A DNA stretch of 64,000 nt. It comes from Aurelia coerulea. Lineage: Eukaryota > Cnidaria > Scyphozoa > Semaeostomeae > Ulmaridae. This document shows, piece after piece, positions 41,346-54,000 of this stretch (position 1 is its first letter; the number at the start of each line of letters is the position of its first letter). The position numbers were made by a program, and so were the translations under genes. The notes beneath the pieces are model-generated. The model had not been told where the DNA came from. It did not search any database and saw nothing but the letters and a program-made list of their open reading frames with translations. Location of the stretch: the NCBI GenBank assembly GCA_039566865.1, contig CM076962.1, positions 6,938,743-7,002,742 of the forward strand. The letters run 5' to 3'.

Positions 41346-44300
41346 ACATTTAATAATCGATGTTTGTTTATGCAGTAAAGCTAAAATAAGACTAACGAAA
41401 AAACTAATGTCTATAGTAATGTTTCCACAAATGGTTGTTGCAGCAATAATATAGTGCTATCAGAGAAGTTACTGGCAAAACTAATGTTTTAAAGAACAAC
41501 GAATGCTCTTTAAAATATAAATTAAAGCTACTAAAGTACGTTAATCGACACTTTTTGTGTTTATATTTTGTTTTCTTTGAGAAAATAAACATTTAAAAAT
41601 CGATGTTTGTTTATGCAGTAAAGCTAAAATAAGACTAAAGAAAAAACTAATGTCTATAGTAATGTTTCCACAAATGGTTGTTGCAGCAATAATATAGTGC
41701 TATCAGAGAAGTTACTGGCAAAACTAAAATTATAAAGAACAACGAATGCTCTTTAAAATATAAATTAAAGCTACTAAGGTACGTTAATTGACACTTTTTG
41801 TGTTTATATTTTGTTTTCTTTGAGAAAATAAACATTTAATTGATTGGGGTTTGTTTATGCATTAAAGCTAAAATAAGACTAAGGAAAAAGCTAATGTCTG
41901 TAGTAATGTTTCCAAGAATTGTTGCTGCAGCACTGATACAGTGCTATAAAAGAAGTAACTGGCAGAACTAAAGGTTAAAGAACGATGGGTGCAATACTGT
42001 TTATAATATAAATTGTAGCTAGTAAGGTACGTTAATCCCCACTTTTTGTGTTTATATTTTGTTTTAATCGACAAAATAGACATTTAATTGATTGAGGTTT
42101 GTTTATGCATTAAAGCTAAAGTAAGACTAAAGAAAAAACTAATGTCTATAGTAATGTTTCCAAAAATGGTTGTTGCAACACTAATATAGTGCTATAAAAG
42201 ACGTTACTTGCAAAACTAAAGTTTAAAGAACGATGAGTGCAATACTGTTTATAATATAAATTGTAGATAGTAAAAACGTTAATCCCCACTATTTGTTTAT
42301 ATTTTGTTTTAATTGAGAAAATAAACATTTAATTTAATTGACGGTTCTTTATGCATTAAAGCTAAAATAAGACTAAAGAAAAAACTAATGTCTATAGTAA
42401 TGTTTCCAAAAATGGTTGTTGCAACACTAATATAGTGCAATAAAAGAAGTTACTTGCAAAACTAAAATAGAAAAGTTTTTAAGAATAATGAGTGCAATAC
42501 TCTTTAAAATATAAATTAAAGCTACTAAAGTACGTTAATCGACACTTTTTGTGTTTATATTTTGTTTTAATCGAGAAAATAAAAATTTATTAATTGCGGT
42601 TTGTTTATGCATTAAAGCTAAAATAAGACTAAAGAAAAAGCTAATGTCTGTAGTAATGTTTCCAAGAATTGTTGCTGCAGCACTGATACAGTGCTATAAA
42701 AGAAGTAACTGGCAGAACTTTAGGTTAAAGAACGATGAGTGCAATACTCTTTAAAATATAAATTAAAGCTACTAAAGTACGTTAATTGACACTTTTTGTG
42801 TTTATATTTTGTTTTAATTGAGAAAATAAACATTTATTTAATTAACGTTTGTTTATGCATTAAATCTAAAAAAAGACTAAAGAAAAAACTAATGTCTATA
42901 GTAATGTTTCCAAAAATGGTTGTTGCAACACTAATATAGTGCTATAAAAGACGTTACTTGCAAAACTAAAGTTTAAAGAACGATGAGTGCAATACTGTTT
43001 ATAATATAAATTGTAGATAGTAAAAACGTTAATCCCCACTATTTGTTTATATTTTGTTTTAATTGAGAAAATAAACATTTATTTAATTGACGGTTCTTTA
43101 TGCATTAAAGCTAAAATAAGACTAAATAAAAAACTAATGTCTATAGTAATGTTTCCAAAAATGGTTGTTGCAACACTAATATAGTGCTATAAAAGAAGTT
43201 ACTTGCAAAACTAAAATAGTAAAGTTTTTAAGAATGATGAGTGCAATACTCTTTAAAATATAAATTAAAGCTACTAAAGTACGTTAATCGACACTTTTTG
43301 TGTTTATATTTTGTTTTAATCGAGAAAATAAAAATTTATTAATTGCGGTTTGTTTATGCATTAAAGCTAAAATAAGACTAAAGAAAAAGCTAATGTCTGT
43401 AGTAATGTTTCCAAGAATTGTTGCTGCAGCACTGATACAGTGCTATAAAAGAAGTAACTGGCAGAACTTTAGGTTAAAGAACGATGAGTGCAATACTCTT
43501 TAAAATATAAATTAAAGCTACTAAAGTACGTTAATTGACACTTTTTGTGTTTATATTTTGTTTTAATTGAGAAAATAAACATTTATTTAATTAACGTTTG
43601 TTTATGCATTAAATCTAAAAAAAGACTAAAGAAAAAACTAATGTCTATAGTAATGTTTCCAATAATGGTTGTTGCAACACTAATATAGTGCTATAAAAGA
43701 CGTTACTTGCAAAACTAAAGTTTAAAGAACGATGAGTGCAATACTGTTTATAATATAAATTGTAGATAGTAAAAACGTTAATCCCCACTATTTGTTTATA
43801 TTTTGTTTTAATTGAGAAAATAAACATTTATTTAATTGACGTTTCTTTATGCATTAAAGCTAAAATAAGACTAAAGAAAAAACTAATGTCTATAGTAATG
43901 TTTCCAAAAATGGTTGTTGCAACACTAATATAGTGCTATAAAAGAAGTTACTTGCAAAACTAAAATAGTAAAGTTTTTAAGAATGATGAGTGCAATACTC
44001 TTTAAAATATAAATTAAAGCTACTAAATTACGTTAATCGACACTTTTTGTGTTTATATTTTGTTTTCTTTGAGAAAATAAACATTTAATAATCGATGTTT
44101 GTTTATGCAGTAAAGCTAAAATAAGACTAAAGAAAAAACTAATGTCGATAGTAATGTTTCCAAAAATGGTGGTTGCAGCACTAATATAGTGCTATAAAAG
44201 AAGTTACTGGCAAAACTAAAGTTTAAAGAATGATGAGTGCAATACTCTTTAAAATATAAATTGTAGCTACTAAAGTACGTTAATCGACACTTTTTGTGTT

Positions 44301-46799
44301 TATATTTTGTTTTAATCGAGAAAATAAACATTTAATTAATTGAGGTTTGTTTATGCATTAAAGCTAAAATAAGACTAAAGAAAAAGCTAATGTCTGTAGT
44401 AATGTTTCCAAGAATTGTTGCTGCAGCACTGATACAGTGCTATAAAAGAAGTAACTGGCAGAACTAAAGGTTAAAGAACGATGGGTGCAATACTGTTTAT
44501 AATATAAATTGTAGCTAGTAAGGTACGTTAATCCCACTATTTGTTTATATTTTGTTTTAATTGAGAAAATAAACATTTATTTAATTGACGTTTGTTTATG
44601 CATTAAAGCTAAAATAAGACCAAAGAAAAAACTAATGTCTATAGTAATGTTTCCACAAATGGTTGTTGCAGCAATAATATAGTGCTATAAGAGAAGTTAC
44701 TGGCAAAACTAAAGTTTTAAAGTACAACGAATGCTCTTAAAAATATAAATTAAAGCTACTAAAGTACGTTAATCGACACTTTTTGTGTTTATATTTTGTT
44801 TTAATCGAGAAAATAAACATTTAATTAATTGCGGTTTGTTTATGCATTAAAGCTAAAATAAGACTAAAGAAAAAGCTAATGTCTGTAGTAATGTTTCCAA
44901 GAATTGTTGCTGCAGCACTGATACAGTGCTATAAAAGAAGTAACTGGCAGAACTTTAGGTTAAAGAACGATGAGTGCAATACTCTTTAAAATATAAATTA
45001 AAGCTACTAAAGTACGTTAATTGACACTTTTTGTGTTTATATTTTGTTTTAATTGAGAAAATAAACATTTATTTAATTAACGTTTGTTTATGCATTAAAT
45101 CTAAAAAAAGACTAAAGAAAAAACTAATGTCTATAGTAATGTTTCCAAAAATGGTTGTTGCAACACTAATATAGTGCTATAAAAGACGTTACTTGCAAAA
45201 CTAAAGTTTAAAGAACGATGAGTGCAATACTGTTTATAATATAAATTGTAGATAGTAAAAACGTTAATCCCCACTATTTGTTTATATTTTGTTTTAATTG
45301 AGAAAATAAACATTTATTTAATTGACGTTTCTTTATGCATTAAAGCTAAAATAAGACTAAAGAAAAAACTAATGTCTATAGTAATGTTTCCAAAAATGGT
45401 TGTTGCAACACTAATATAGTGCTATAAAAGAAGTTACTTGCAAAACTAAAATAGTAAAGTTTTTAAGAATGATGAGTGCAATACTCTTTAAAATATAAAT
45501 TAAAGCTACTAAAGTACGTTAATCGACACTTTTAGTGTTTATATTTTGTTTTCTTTGAGAAAATAAACATTTAATAATCGATGTTTGTTTATGCAGTAAA
45601 GCTAAAATAAGACTAAAGAAAAAACTAATGTCTATAGTAATGTTTCCACAAATGGTTGTTGCAGCAATAATATAGTGCTATCAGAGAAGTTACTGGCAAA
45701 ACTAAAGTTTTAAAGAACAACGAATGCTCTTTAAAATATAAATTAATGCTACTAAAGTACGTTAATCGACACTTTTTGTGTTTATATTTTGTTTTAATCG
45801 AGAAAATAAACATTTAATTAATTGAGGTTTGTTTATGAATTAAAGCTAAAATAAGACTAAGGAAAAAGCTAACGTCTGTAGTAATGTTTCCAAGAATTGT
45901 TGCTGCAGCACTGATACAGTGCTATAAAAGAAGTAACTGGCAGAACTAGAGGTTAAAGAACGATGGGTGCAATACTGTTTATAATATAAATTGTAGCTGG
46001 TAAGGTACGTTAATCCCCACTTTTTGTGTTTATATTTTGTTTTAATCGAGAAAATAAACATTTAATTGATTGAGGTTTGTTTATGCATTAAAGCTAAAAT
46101 AAGACTAAAGAAAAAGCTAATGTCTGTAGTAATGTTTCCAAGAATTGTTGTTGCAGCACTGATACAGTGCTATAAGAGAAGTTACTGGCAAAACTAAAGT
46201 TTAAAGAACGATGAGTGCAATACTGTTTATAATATAAATTGTAGATAGTTAAAACGTTAATCCCCACTATTTGTTTATATTTTGTTTTAATTGAGAAAAT
46301 AAACATTTAATTGATTGAGGTTTGTTTATGCATTAAAGCTAAAATAAGACTAAAGAAAAAGCTAATGTCTGTAGTAATGTTTCCAAGAATTGTTGCTGCA
46401 GCACTGATACAGTGCTATAAGAGAAGTTACTGGCAAAACTAAAGTTTAAAGAACGATGAGTGCAATACTGTTTATAATATAAATTGTAGATAGTAAAAAC
46501 GTTAATCCCCACTATTTGTTTATATTTTGTTTTAATTGAGAAAATAAACATTTATTTAATTGACGTTTCTTTATGCATTAAAGCTAAAATAAGACTAAAG
46601 AAAAAACTAATGTCTATAGTAATGTTTCCAAAAATGGTTGTTGCAACACTAATATAGTGCTATAAAAGAAGTTACTTGCAAAACTAAAATAGTAAAGTTT
46701 TTAAGAATGATGAGTGCAATACTCTTTAAAATATAAATTAAAGCTACTAAAGTACGTTAATCGACACTTTTTGTGTTTATATTTTGTTTTCTTTGAGAA

Positions 46800-47781
46800 G
46801 TGGGCTCAGGACTGGAGGATGTCATTCAATCCTGATCCGCAAAAGCAAGCTGTAGAAGTAATTTTTTCAAGGAAAAGAAATAAAATTGATCATCCAATGA
46901 TCCGTTTTAACAATACACCTGTGAAGAAAGTAGATGAACATAAGCATTTAGGACTTTTTCTTGATTCAAAGCTTTCATTTGCTGCCCACATCAAGGCAGC
47001 TACAATTTTGCCAAATGTCATGGAGAAGCTAGAGTCCATTCAATATTCTGCTGCTCTTGCTGTTTCAGGAACATGGAAGGGTACGTCGAGAGAGAAGCTG
47101 TATGCAGAGCTTGGCTGGGAATCGCTAAGTCTCCGTCGGTGGAGCAGACGCCTTACCCTGTTCTACAAGCTTATAAATAATCTAGCTCCTGACTATACTA
47201 CAGATCCAATCCCACCACAACGGCAGTCACGATACTCTCTTCGCAAGCAGGATGTCATTGGGCGAGTAAGGGCAAGGACAGAAAAATTCCAATCTAGCTT
47301 CTATCCTCACTGCCTTTCAGAGTGGAACAAGCTGGATTCAGAAATTAGACTTGCGCCTTCCATTGCTGCATTCAAGACAAAGCTGCTATCAAAAATTCGC
47401 CCTCTGCCAAAATCTGTCTTCAGGATACACGACCCAACAGGTCTATCTTATCTTACACAACTTCGGGTTGGTCTCAGTAAATTGAACTTTCACAAATTCA
47501 AGCATAATTTCAGAGATACCATAAACCCAATGTGCCCAACTAATGATGGCATTGAGGACACGGAACACTTTTTGTTGCTCTGCCCTTCCTTTGAAGTATT
47601 ACGAAGAGACCTTCTCGCTGGAGTTTCCTCTTTATTACGACCACATGGATTCACCAATCCTTCAAATGATGTTCTACTAAAGATTTTAATGTATGGTGAT
47701 AACGATCTTGCAGATGATGTTAATAAAAACATACTTCTTTCAACTCTGCGTTTTATCCATAAAACTGGCCGATTTGATTAG
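46800..47781 (+). pseudogene. LINE-A C-terminal region, copy 2, internally deleted
   Basis: Identical frame to copy 1 except for an in-frame loss of 54 codons, from AAHIKAA directly to TILPNVMEKLESIQY. The deleted part spans the TRRGIGLLKYL to KVCEFSGN stretch. The flanking reading frame, including the C-terminal TEHFLLLCPSF block, is unchanged. Near identity of the remainder to copy 1 implies recent duplication or ongoing conversion. Confidence 0.85.
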
Positions 47782-48013
47782 CAAGTCCCTAAATCATACA
47801 ACCACCATCTCTCTTTTAGTAAGCGCTATTTTCTTTTTTTTTTCTTTTTTTTCTCTTTCTTCTTTCTCTAGTTGTTGCGTAGTGTGCTATGTTCGTTTTT
47901 TCTGTTTTATGTTGCCATAAGGTAGTCATTATTTTTCGCTCCTAATGGTATTGTTTTAGTAGTAGGGTATAGTATATTGTAAGTAGTGTAGTTAGTAATT
48001 CGAAAAAAAAAAA
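46800..48013 (+). mobile_element. LINE-A fragment inside the satellite, copy 2
   Basis: Duplicate of 39,934-41,345, 6,866 bp downstream, with identical left junction and flanking monomers. It has lost 162 bp internally and about 37 bp at the 3' end (the UTR passes from TAGTTAGTAATTCG straight into the A run at 48,003). It arose by satellite block duplication, not by a second retrotransposition. Confidence 0.9.
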
Positions 48014-51000
48014 CATTTAATAATCGATGTTTGTTTATGCAATAAAGCTAAAATAAGACTAACGAAAAAACTAATGTCTATAGTAATGTTTCCACAAATG
48101 GTTGTTGCAGCAATAATATAGTGCTATCAGAGAAGTTACTGGCAAAACTAATGTTTTAAAGAACAACGAATGCTCTTTAAAATATAAATTAAAGCTACTA
48201 AAGTACGTTAATCGACACTTTTTGTGTTTATATTTTGTTTTCTTTGAGAAAATAAACATTTATTTAATCGATGTTTGTTTATGCAGTAAAGCTAAAATAA
48301 GACTAAAGAAAAAACTAATGTCTATAGTAATGTTTCCACAAATGGTTGTTGCAGCAATAATATAGTGCTATAAGAGAAGTTACTGGCAAAACTAAAATTA
48401 TAAAGAACAACGAATGCTCTTTAAAATATAAATTAAAGCTACTAAAGTACGTTATATGACACTTTTTGTGTTTATATTTCGTTTTCTTTGAGAAAATAAA
48501 CATTTAATTAATCTATGTTTGTTTATGCATTAAAGCTAAAATAAGACTAAGGAAAAAGCTAATGTCTGTAGTAATGTTTCCAAGGATTGTTGCTGCAGCA
48601 CTGATACAGTGCTATAAAAGAAGTAACTGGCAGAACTAAAGGTTAAAGAGCGATGGGTGCAATACTGTTTATAATATAAATTGTAGCTAGTAAGGTACGT
48701 TAATCCCCACTTTTTGTTTATTATTTGTTTTAATCGAGAAAATAGACATTTAATTGATTGAGGTTTGTTTATGCATTAAAGCTAAAATAAGACTAAAGAA
48801 AAAACTAATGTCTATAGTAATGTTTCCAAAAATGGTTGTTGCAACACTAATATAGTGCTATAAAAGAAGTTACTTGCAAAACTAAAGTTTAAAGAACGAT
48901 GAGTGCAATACTGTTTATAATATAAATTGTAGATAGTAAAAACGTTAATCCCCACTATTTGTTTATATTTTGTTTTCTTTGAGAAAATAAACATTTATTT
49001 AATTGACGTTTGTTTATGCATTAAAGCTAAAATAAGACTAAAGAAAAAACTAATGTCTATAGTAATGTTTCCAAAAATGGTTGTTGCAACACTAATATAG
49101 TGCTATAAAAGAAGTTACTTGCAAAACTAAAATAGAAAAGTTTTTAAGAATAATGAGTGCAATACTCTTTAAAATATAAATTAAAGCTACTAAAGTACGT
49201 TAATCGACACTTTTTGTGTTTATATTTTGTTTTAATCGAGAAAATAAAAATTTATTAATTGCGGTTTGTTTATGCATTAAAGCTAAAATAAGACTAAAGA
49301 AAAAGCTAATGTCTGTAGTAATGTTTCCAAGAATTGTTGCTGCAGCACTGATACAGTGCTATAAAAGAAGTAACTGGCAGAACTTTAGGTTAAAGAACGA
49401 TGAGTGCAATACTCTTTAAAATATAAATTAAAGCTACTAAAGTACGTTAATTGACACTTTTTGTGTTTATATTTTGTTTTAATTGAGAAAATAAACATTT
49501 ATTTAATTAATGTTTGTTTATGCATTGAAGCTAAAATAAGACTAAAGAAAAAACTAATGTCTATAGTAATGTTTCCAAAAATGGTTGTTGCAACACTAAT
49601 ATAGTGCTATAAAAGACGTTACTTGCAAAACTAAAGTTTAAAGAACGATGAGTGCAATACTGTTTATAATATAAATTGTAGATAGTAAAAACGTTAATCC
49701 CCACTATTTGTTTATATTTTGTTTTAATTGAGAAAATAAACATTTATTTAATTGACGGTTCTTTATGCATTAAAGCTAAAATAAGACTAAAGAAAAAACT
49801 AATGTCTATAGTAATGTTTCCAAAAATGGTTGTTGCAACACTAATATAGTGCTATAAAAGAAGTTACTTGCAAAACTAAAATAGAAAAGTTTTTAAGAAT
49901 AATGAGTGCAATACTCATTAAAATATAAATTAAAGCTACTAAAGTACGTTAATCGACACTTTTTGTGTTTATATTTTGTTTTAATCGAGAAAATAAACAT
50001 TTAATTAATTGCGGTTTGTTTATGCATTAAAGCTAAAATAAGACTAAAGAAAAAGCTAATGTCTGTAGTAATGTTTCCAAGAATTGTTGCTGCAGCACTG
50101 ATACAGTGCTATAAAAGAAGTAACTGGCAGAACTTTAGGTTAAAGAACGATGAGTGCAATACTCTTTAAAATATAAATTAAAGCTACTAAAGTACGTTAA
50201 TTGACACTTTTTGTGTTTATATTTTGTTTTAATTGAGAAAATAAACATTTATTTAATTAACGTTTGTTTATGCATTAAATCTAAAAAAAGACTAAAGAAA
50301 AAACTAATGTCTATAGTAATGTTTCCAATAATGGTTGTTGCAACACTAATATAGTGCTATAAAAGACGTTACTGGCAAAACTAAAGTTTAAAGAACGATG
50401 AGTGCAATACTGTTTATAATATAAATTGTAGATAGTTAAAACGTTAATCCCCACTATTTGTTTATATTTTGTTTTAATTGAGAAAATAAACATTTATTTA
50501 ATTGACGTTTCTTTATGCATTAAAGCTAAAATAAGACTAAAGAAAAAACTAATGTCTATAGTAATGTTTCCAAAAATGGTTGTTGCAACACTAATATAGT
50601 GCTATAAAAGAAGTTACTTGCAAAACTAAAATAGTAAAGTTTTTAAGAATGATGAGTGCAATACTCTTTAAAATATAAATTAAAGCTACTAAAGTACGTT
50701 AATCGACACTTTTTGTGTTTATATTTTGTTTTCTTTGAGAAAATAAACATTTAATAATCGATGTTTGTTTATGCAGTAAAGCTAAAATAAGACTAAAGAA
50801 AAAACTAATGTCTATAGTAATGTTTCCACAAATGGTTGTTGCAGCAATAATATAGTGCTATCAGAGAAGTTACTGGCAAAACTAAAGTTTTAAAGAACAA
50901 CGAATGCTCTTTAAAATATAAATTAAAGCTACTAAAGTACGTTAATCGACACTTTTTGTGTTTATATTTTGTTTTAATCGAGAAAATAAACATTTAATTA

Positions 51001-54000
51001 ATTGAGGTTTGTTTATGCATTAAAGCTAAAATAAGACTAAGGAAAAAGCTAATGTCTGTAGTAATGTTTCCAAGAATTGTTGCTGCAGCACTGATACAGT
51101 GCTATAAAAGAAGTAACTGGCAGAACTAAAGGTTAAAGAACGATGGGTGCAATACTGTTTATAATATAAATTGTAGCTGGTAAGGTACGTTAATCCCCAC
51201 TTTTTGTGTTTATATTTTGTTTTAATCGAGAAAATAAACATTTAATTGATTGAGGTTTGTTTATGCATTAAAGCTAAAATAAGACTAAAGAAAAAGCTAA
51301 TGTCTGTAGTAATGCTTTCTTTGAGAAAGTAAACATCTAATAATCGATGTTTGTTTATGCAGTAAAGCTAAAATAAGACTAAAGAAAAAACTAATGTCTA
51401 TAGTAATGTTTCCACAAATGGTTGTTGCAGCAATAATATAGTGCTATAAGAGAAGTTACTTGCAAAACTAAAGTTTTAAAGTACAACGAATGCTCTTAAA
51501 AATATAAATTAAAGCTACTAAAGTACGTTAATCGACACTTTTTGTGTTTATATTTTGTTTTAATCGAGAAAATAAACATTTAATTAATTGAGGTTTGTTT
51601 ATGAATTAAAGCTAAAATAAGACTAAAGAAAAAGCTAATGTCTGTAGTAATGTTTCCAAGAATTGTTGCTGCAGCACTGATACAGTGCTATAAAAGAAGT
51701 AACTGGCAGAACTAAAGGTTAAACAACGATGGGTGCAATACTGTTTATAATATAAATTGTAGCTGGTAAGGTAGGTTAATCCCCACTTTTTGTGTTTATA
51801 TTGTGTTTTAATCGAGAAAATAAACATTTAATTGATTGAGGTTTGATTATGCATTAAAGCTAAAATAAGACTAAAGAAAAAGCTAATGTCTGTAGTAATG
51901 TTTCCAAGAATTGTTGTTGCAGCACTAAATACAGTGCTATAAGAGAAGTTACTGGCAAAACTAAAGTTTAACTTATGGTGCAAACGATGAGTGCAATAGT
52001 GTTTATAATATATATTGTAGATAGTTAAAACGTTAATCCCCACTATTTGTTTATATTTTGTTTTAATTGAGAAAATAAACATTTATTTAATTGACGTTTC
52101 TTTATGCATTAAAGCTAAAATAAGACTAAAGAAAAAGCTAATGTCTATAGTAATGTTTCCAAAAATGGTTGTTGCAACACTAATATAGTACTATAAAAGA
52201 AGTTACTTGCAAAACTAAAATAGTAAAGTTTTTAAGAATAATGAGTGCAATACTCTTTAAAATATAAATTAAAGCTACTAAAGTACGTTAATCGACACTT
52301 TTTGTGTTTATATTTTGTTTTCTTTGAGAAAATAAACATTTAATAATCGATGTTTGTTTATGCAGTAAAGCTAAAATAAGACTAAAGAAAAAACTAATGT
52401 CTATAGTAATGTTTCCACAAATGGTTGTTGCAGCAATAATATAGTGCTATAAGAGAAGTTACTGGCAAAACTAAAGTTTTCAAGAACAACGAATGCTCTT
52501 TAAAATATAAATTAAAGCTACTAAAGTACGTTAATCGACACTTTTTGTTTTTATATTTTGTTTTAATCGAGAAAATAAACATTTAATTAATTGAGGTTTG
52601 TTTATGCATTAAAGCTAAAAAAGACTAAAAAAAAAGCTAATGTCGGTAGTAATGTTTCCAAGAATTGTTGCTGCAGCACTGATACAGTGCTATAAAAGAA
52701 GTAACTGGCAGAACTAAATGTTAAAGAACGATGGGTGCAATACTGTTTATAATATAAATTGTAGCTACTAAAGGTACGTTAATCCCCACTTTTTGTGTTT
52801 ATATTTTGTTTTATTTGAGAAAATAAACATTTAATTAATTGAGGTTTGTTTATGCATTAAAGCTAAAATAAGACTAAAGAAAAAACTAATGTCGATAGTA
52901 ATGTTTCCAAAAATTGTTGTTGCAGCACTAATATAGTGCTATAAGAGAAGTTACTGGCAAAACTAAAGTTTAAAGAACGATGAGTGCAATACTGTTTATA
53001 ATGAAAATTTTAGCTAGTAAAAAATGTTAATCCCCACTATTTGTTTTTATTTTGTTTTAATTGAGAAAATAAACATTTATTTAATTGACGTTTGTTTATG
53101 CATTAAAGCTAAAATAAGACTAAAGAAAAAACTAATGTCTATAGTAATGTTTCCAAAAATGGTTGTTGCAACACTAATATAGTGCTATAAAAGAAGTTAC
53201 TTGCAAAACTAAAATAGTAAAGTTTTTAAGAATGATGAGTGCAATACTCTTTAAAATATAAATTAAAGCTACTAAAGTACGTTAATCGACACTTTTTGTG
53301 TTTATATTTTGTTTTCTTTGAGAAAATAAACATTTAATAATCGATGTTTGTTTATGCAGTAAAGCTAAAATAAGACTAAAGAAAAAACTAATGTTAGTAA
53401 TGTTTCCACAAATGGTTGTTGCAGCAATAATATAGTGCTATAAGAGAAGTTACTGGCAAAACTAAAGTTTTAAAGAACAACGAATGCTCTTTAAAATATA
53501 AATTAAAGCTACTAAAGTACGTTAATCGACACTTTTTGTGTTTATATTTTGTTTTAATTGAGAAAAAACATTTAATGTCTGTTTGTTTATGCAGTAAAGC
53601 TAAAATAAGACTAAAGAAAAAACTAATGTCTATAGTAATGTTTCCAAAAATGGTGGTTGCAGCACTAATAAAGTGCCTCATAGAAGTTACTGGCAAAACT
53701 AAAGTTTTAAAGAACGATGAATGCTATACTTTTTAAAATACAAATTAAAGCTACTAAAGTACGTTAATCGACACTTTTTGCGTTTATATTTTGCTTTCTT
53801 TGAGAAAATAAACATTTAATTAATCGATGTTTGTTTATTCAGTAAAGCTAAAATAAGACTAAAGAAAAAACTAATGTCGATAGTAGCGTTTCCAAAAATG
53901 GTTGTTGCAGTGCTAATATAATGACGTAACTGGCTAAACTAAATTTTTAAAGAACGATGAATGCTATACTTTTTATAATATAAATTGTAGCTAGTAATGT

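Noticed and set aside
42551..49419. Three identical plus-strand 67-codon frames as a gene family
   Set aside because: They are the same satellite higher-order unit repeated, not genes.
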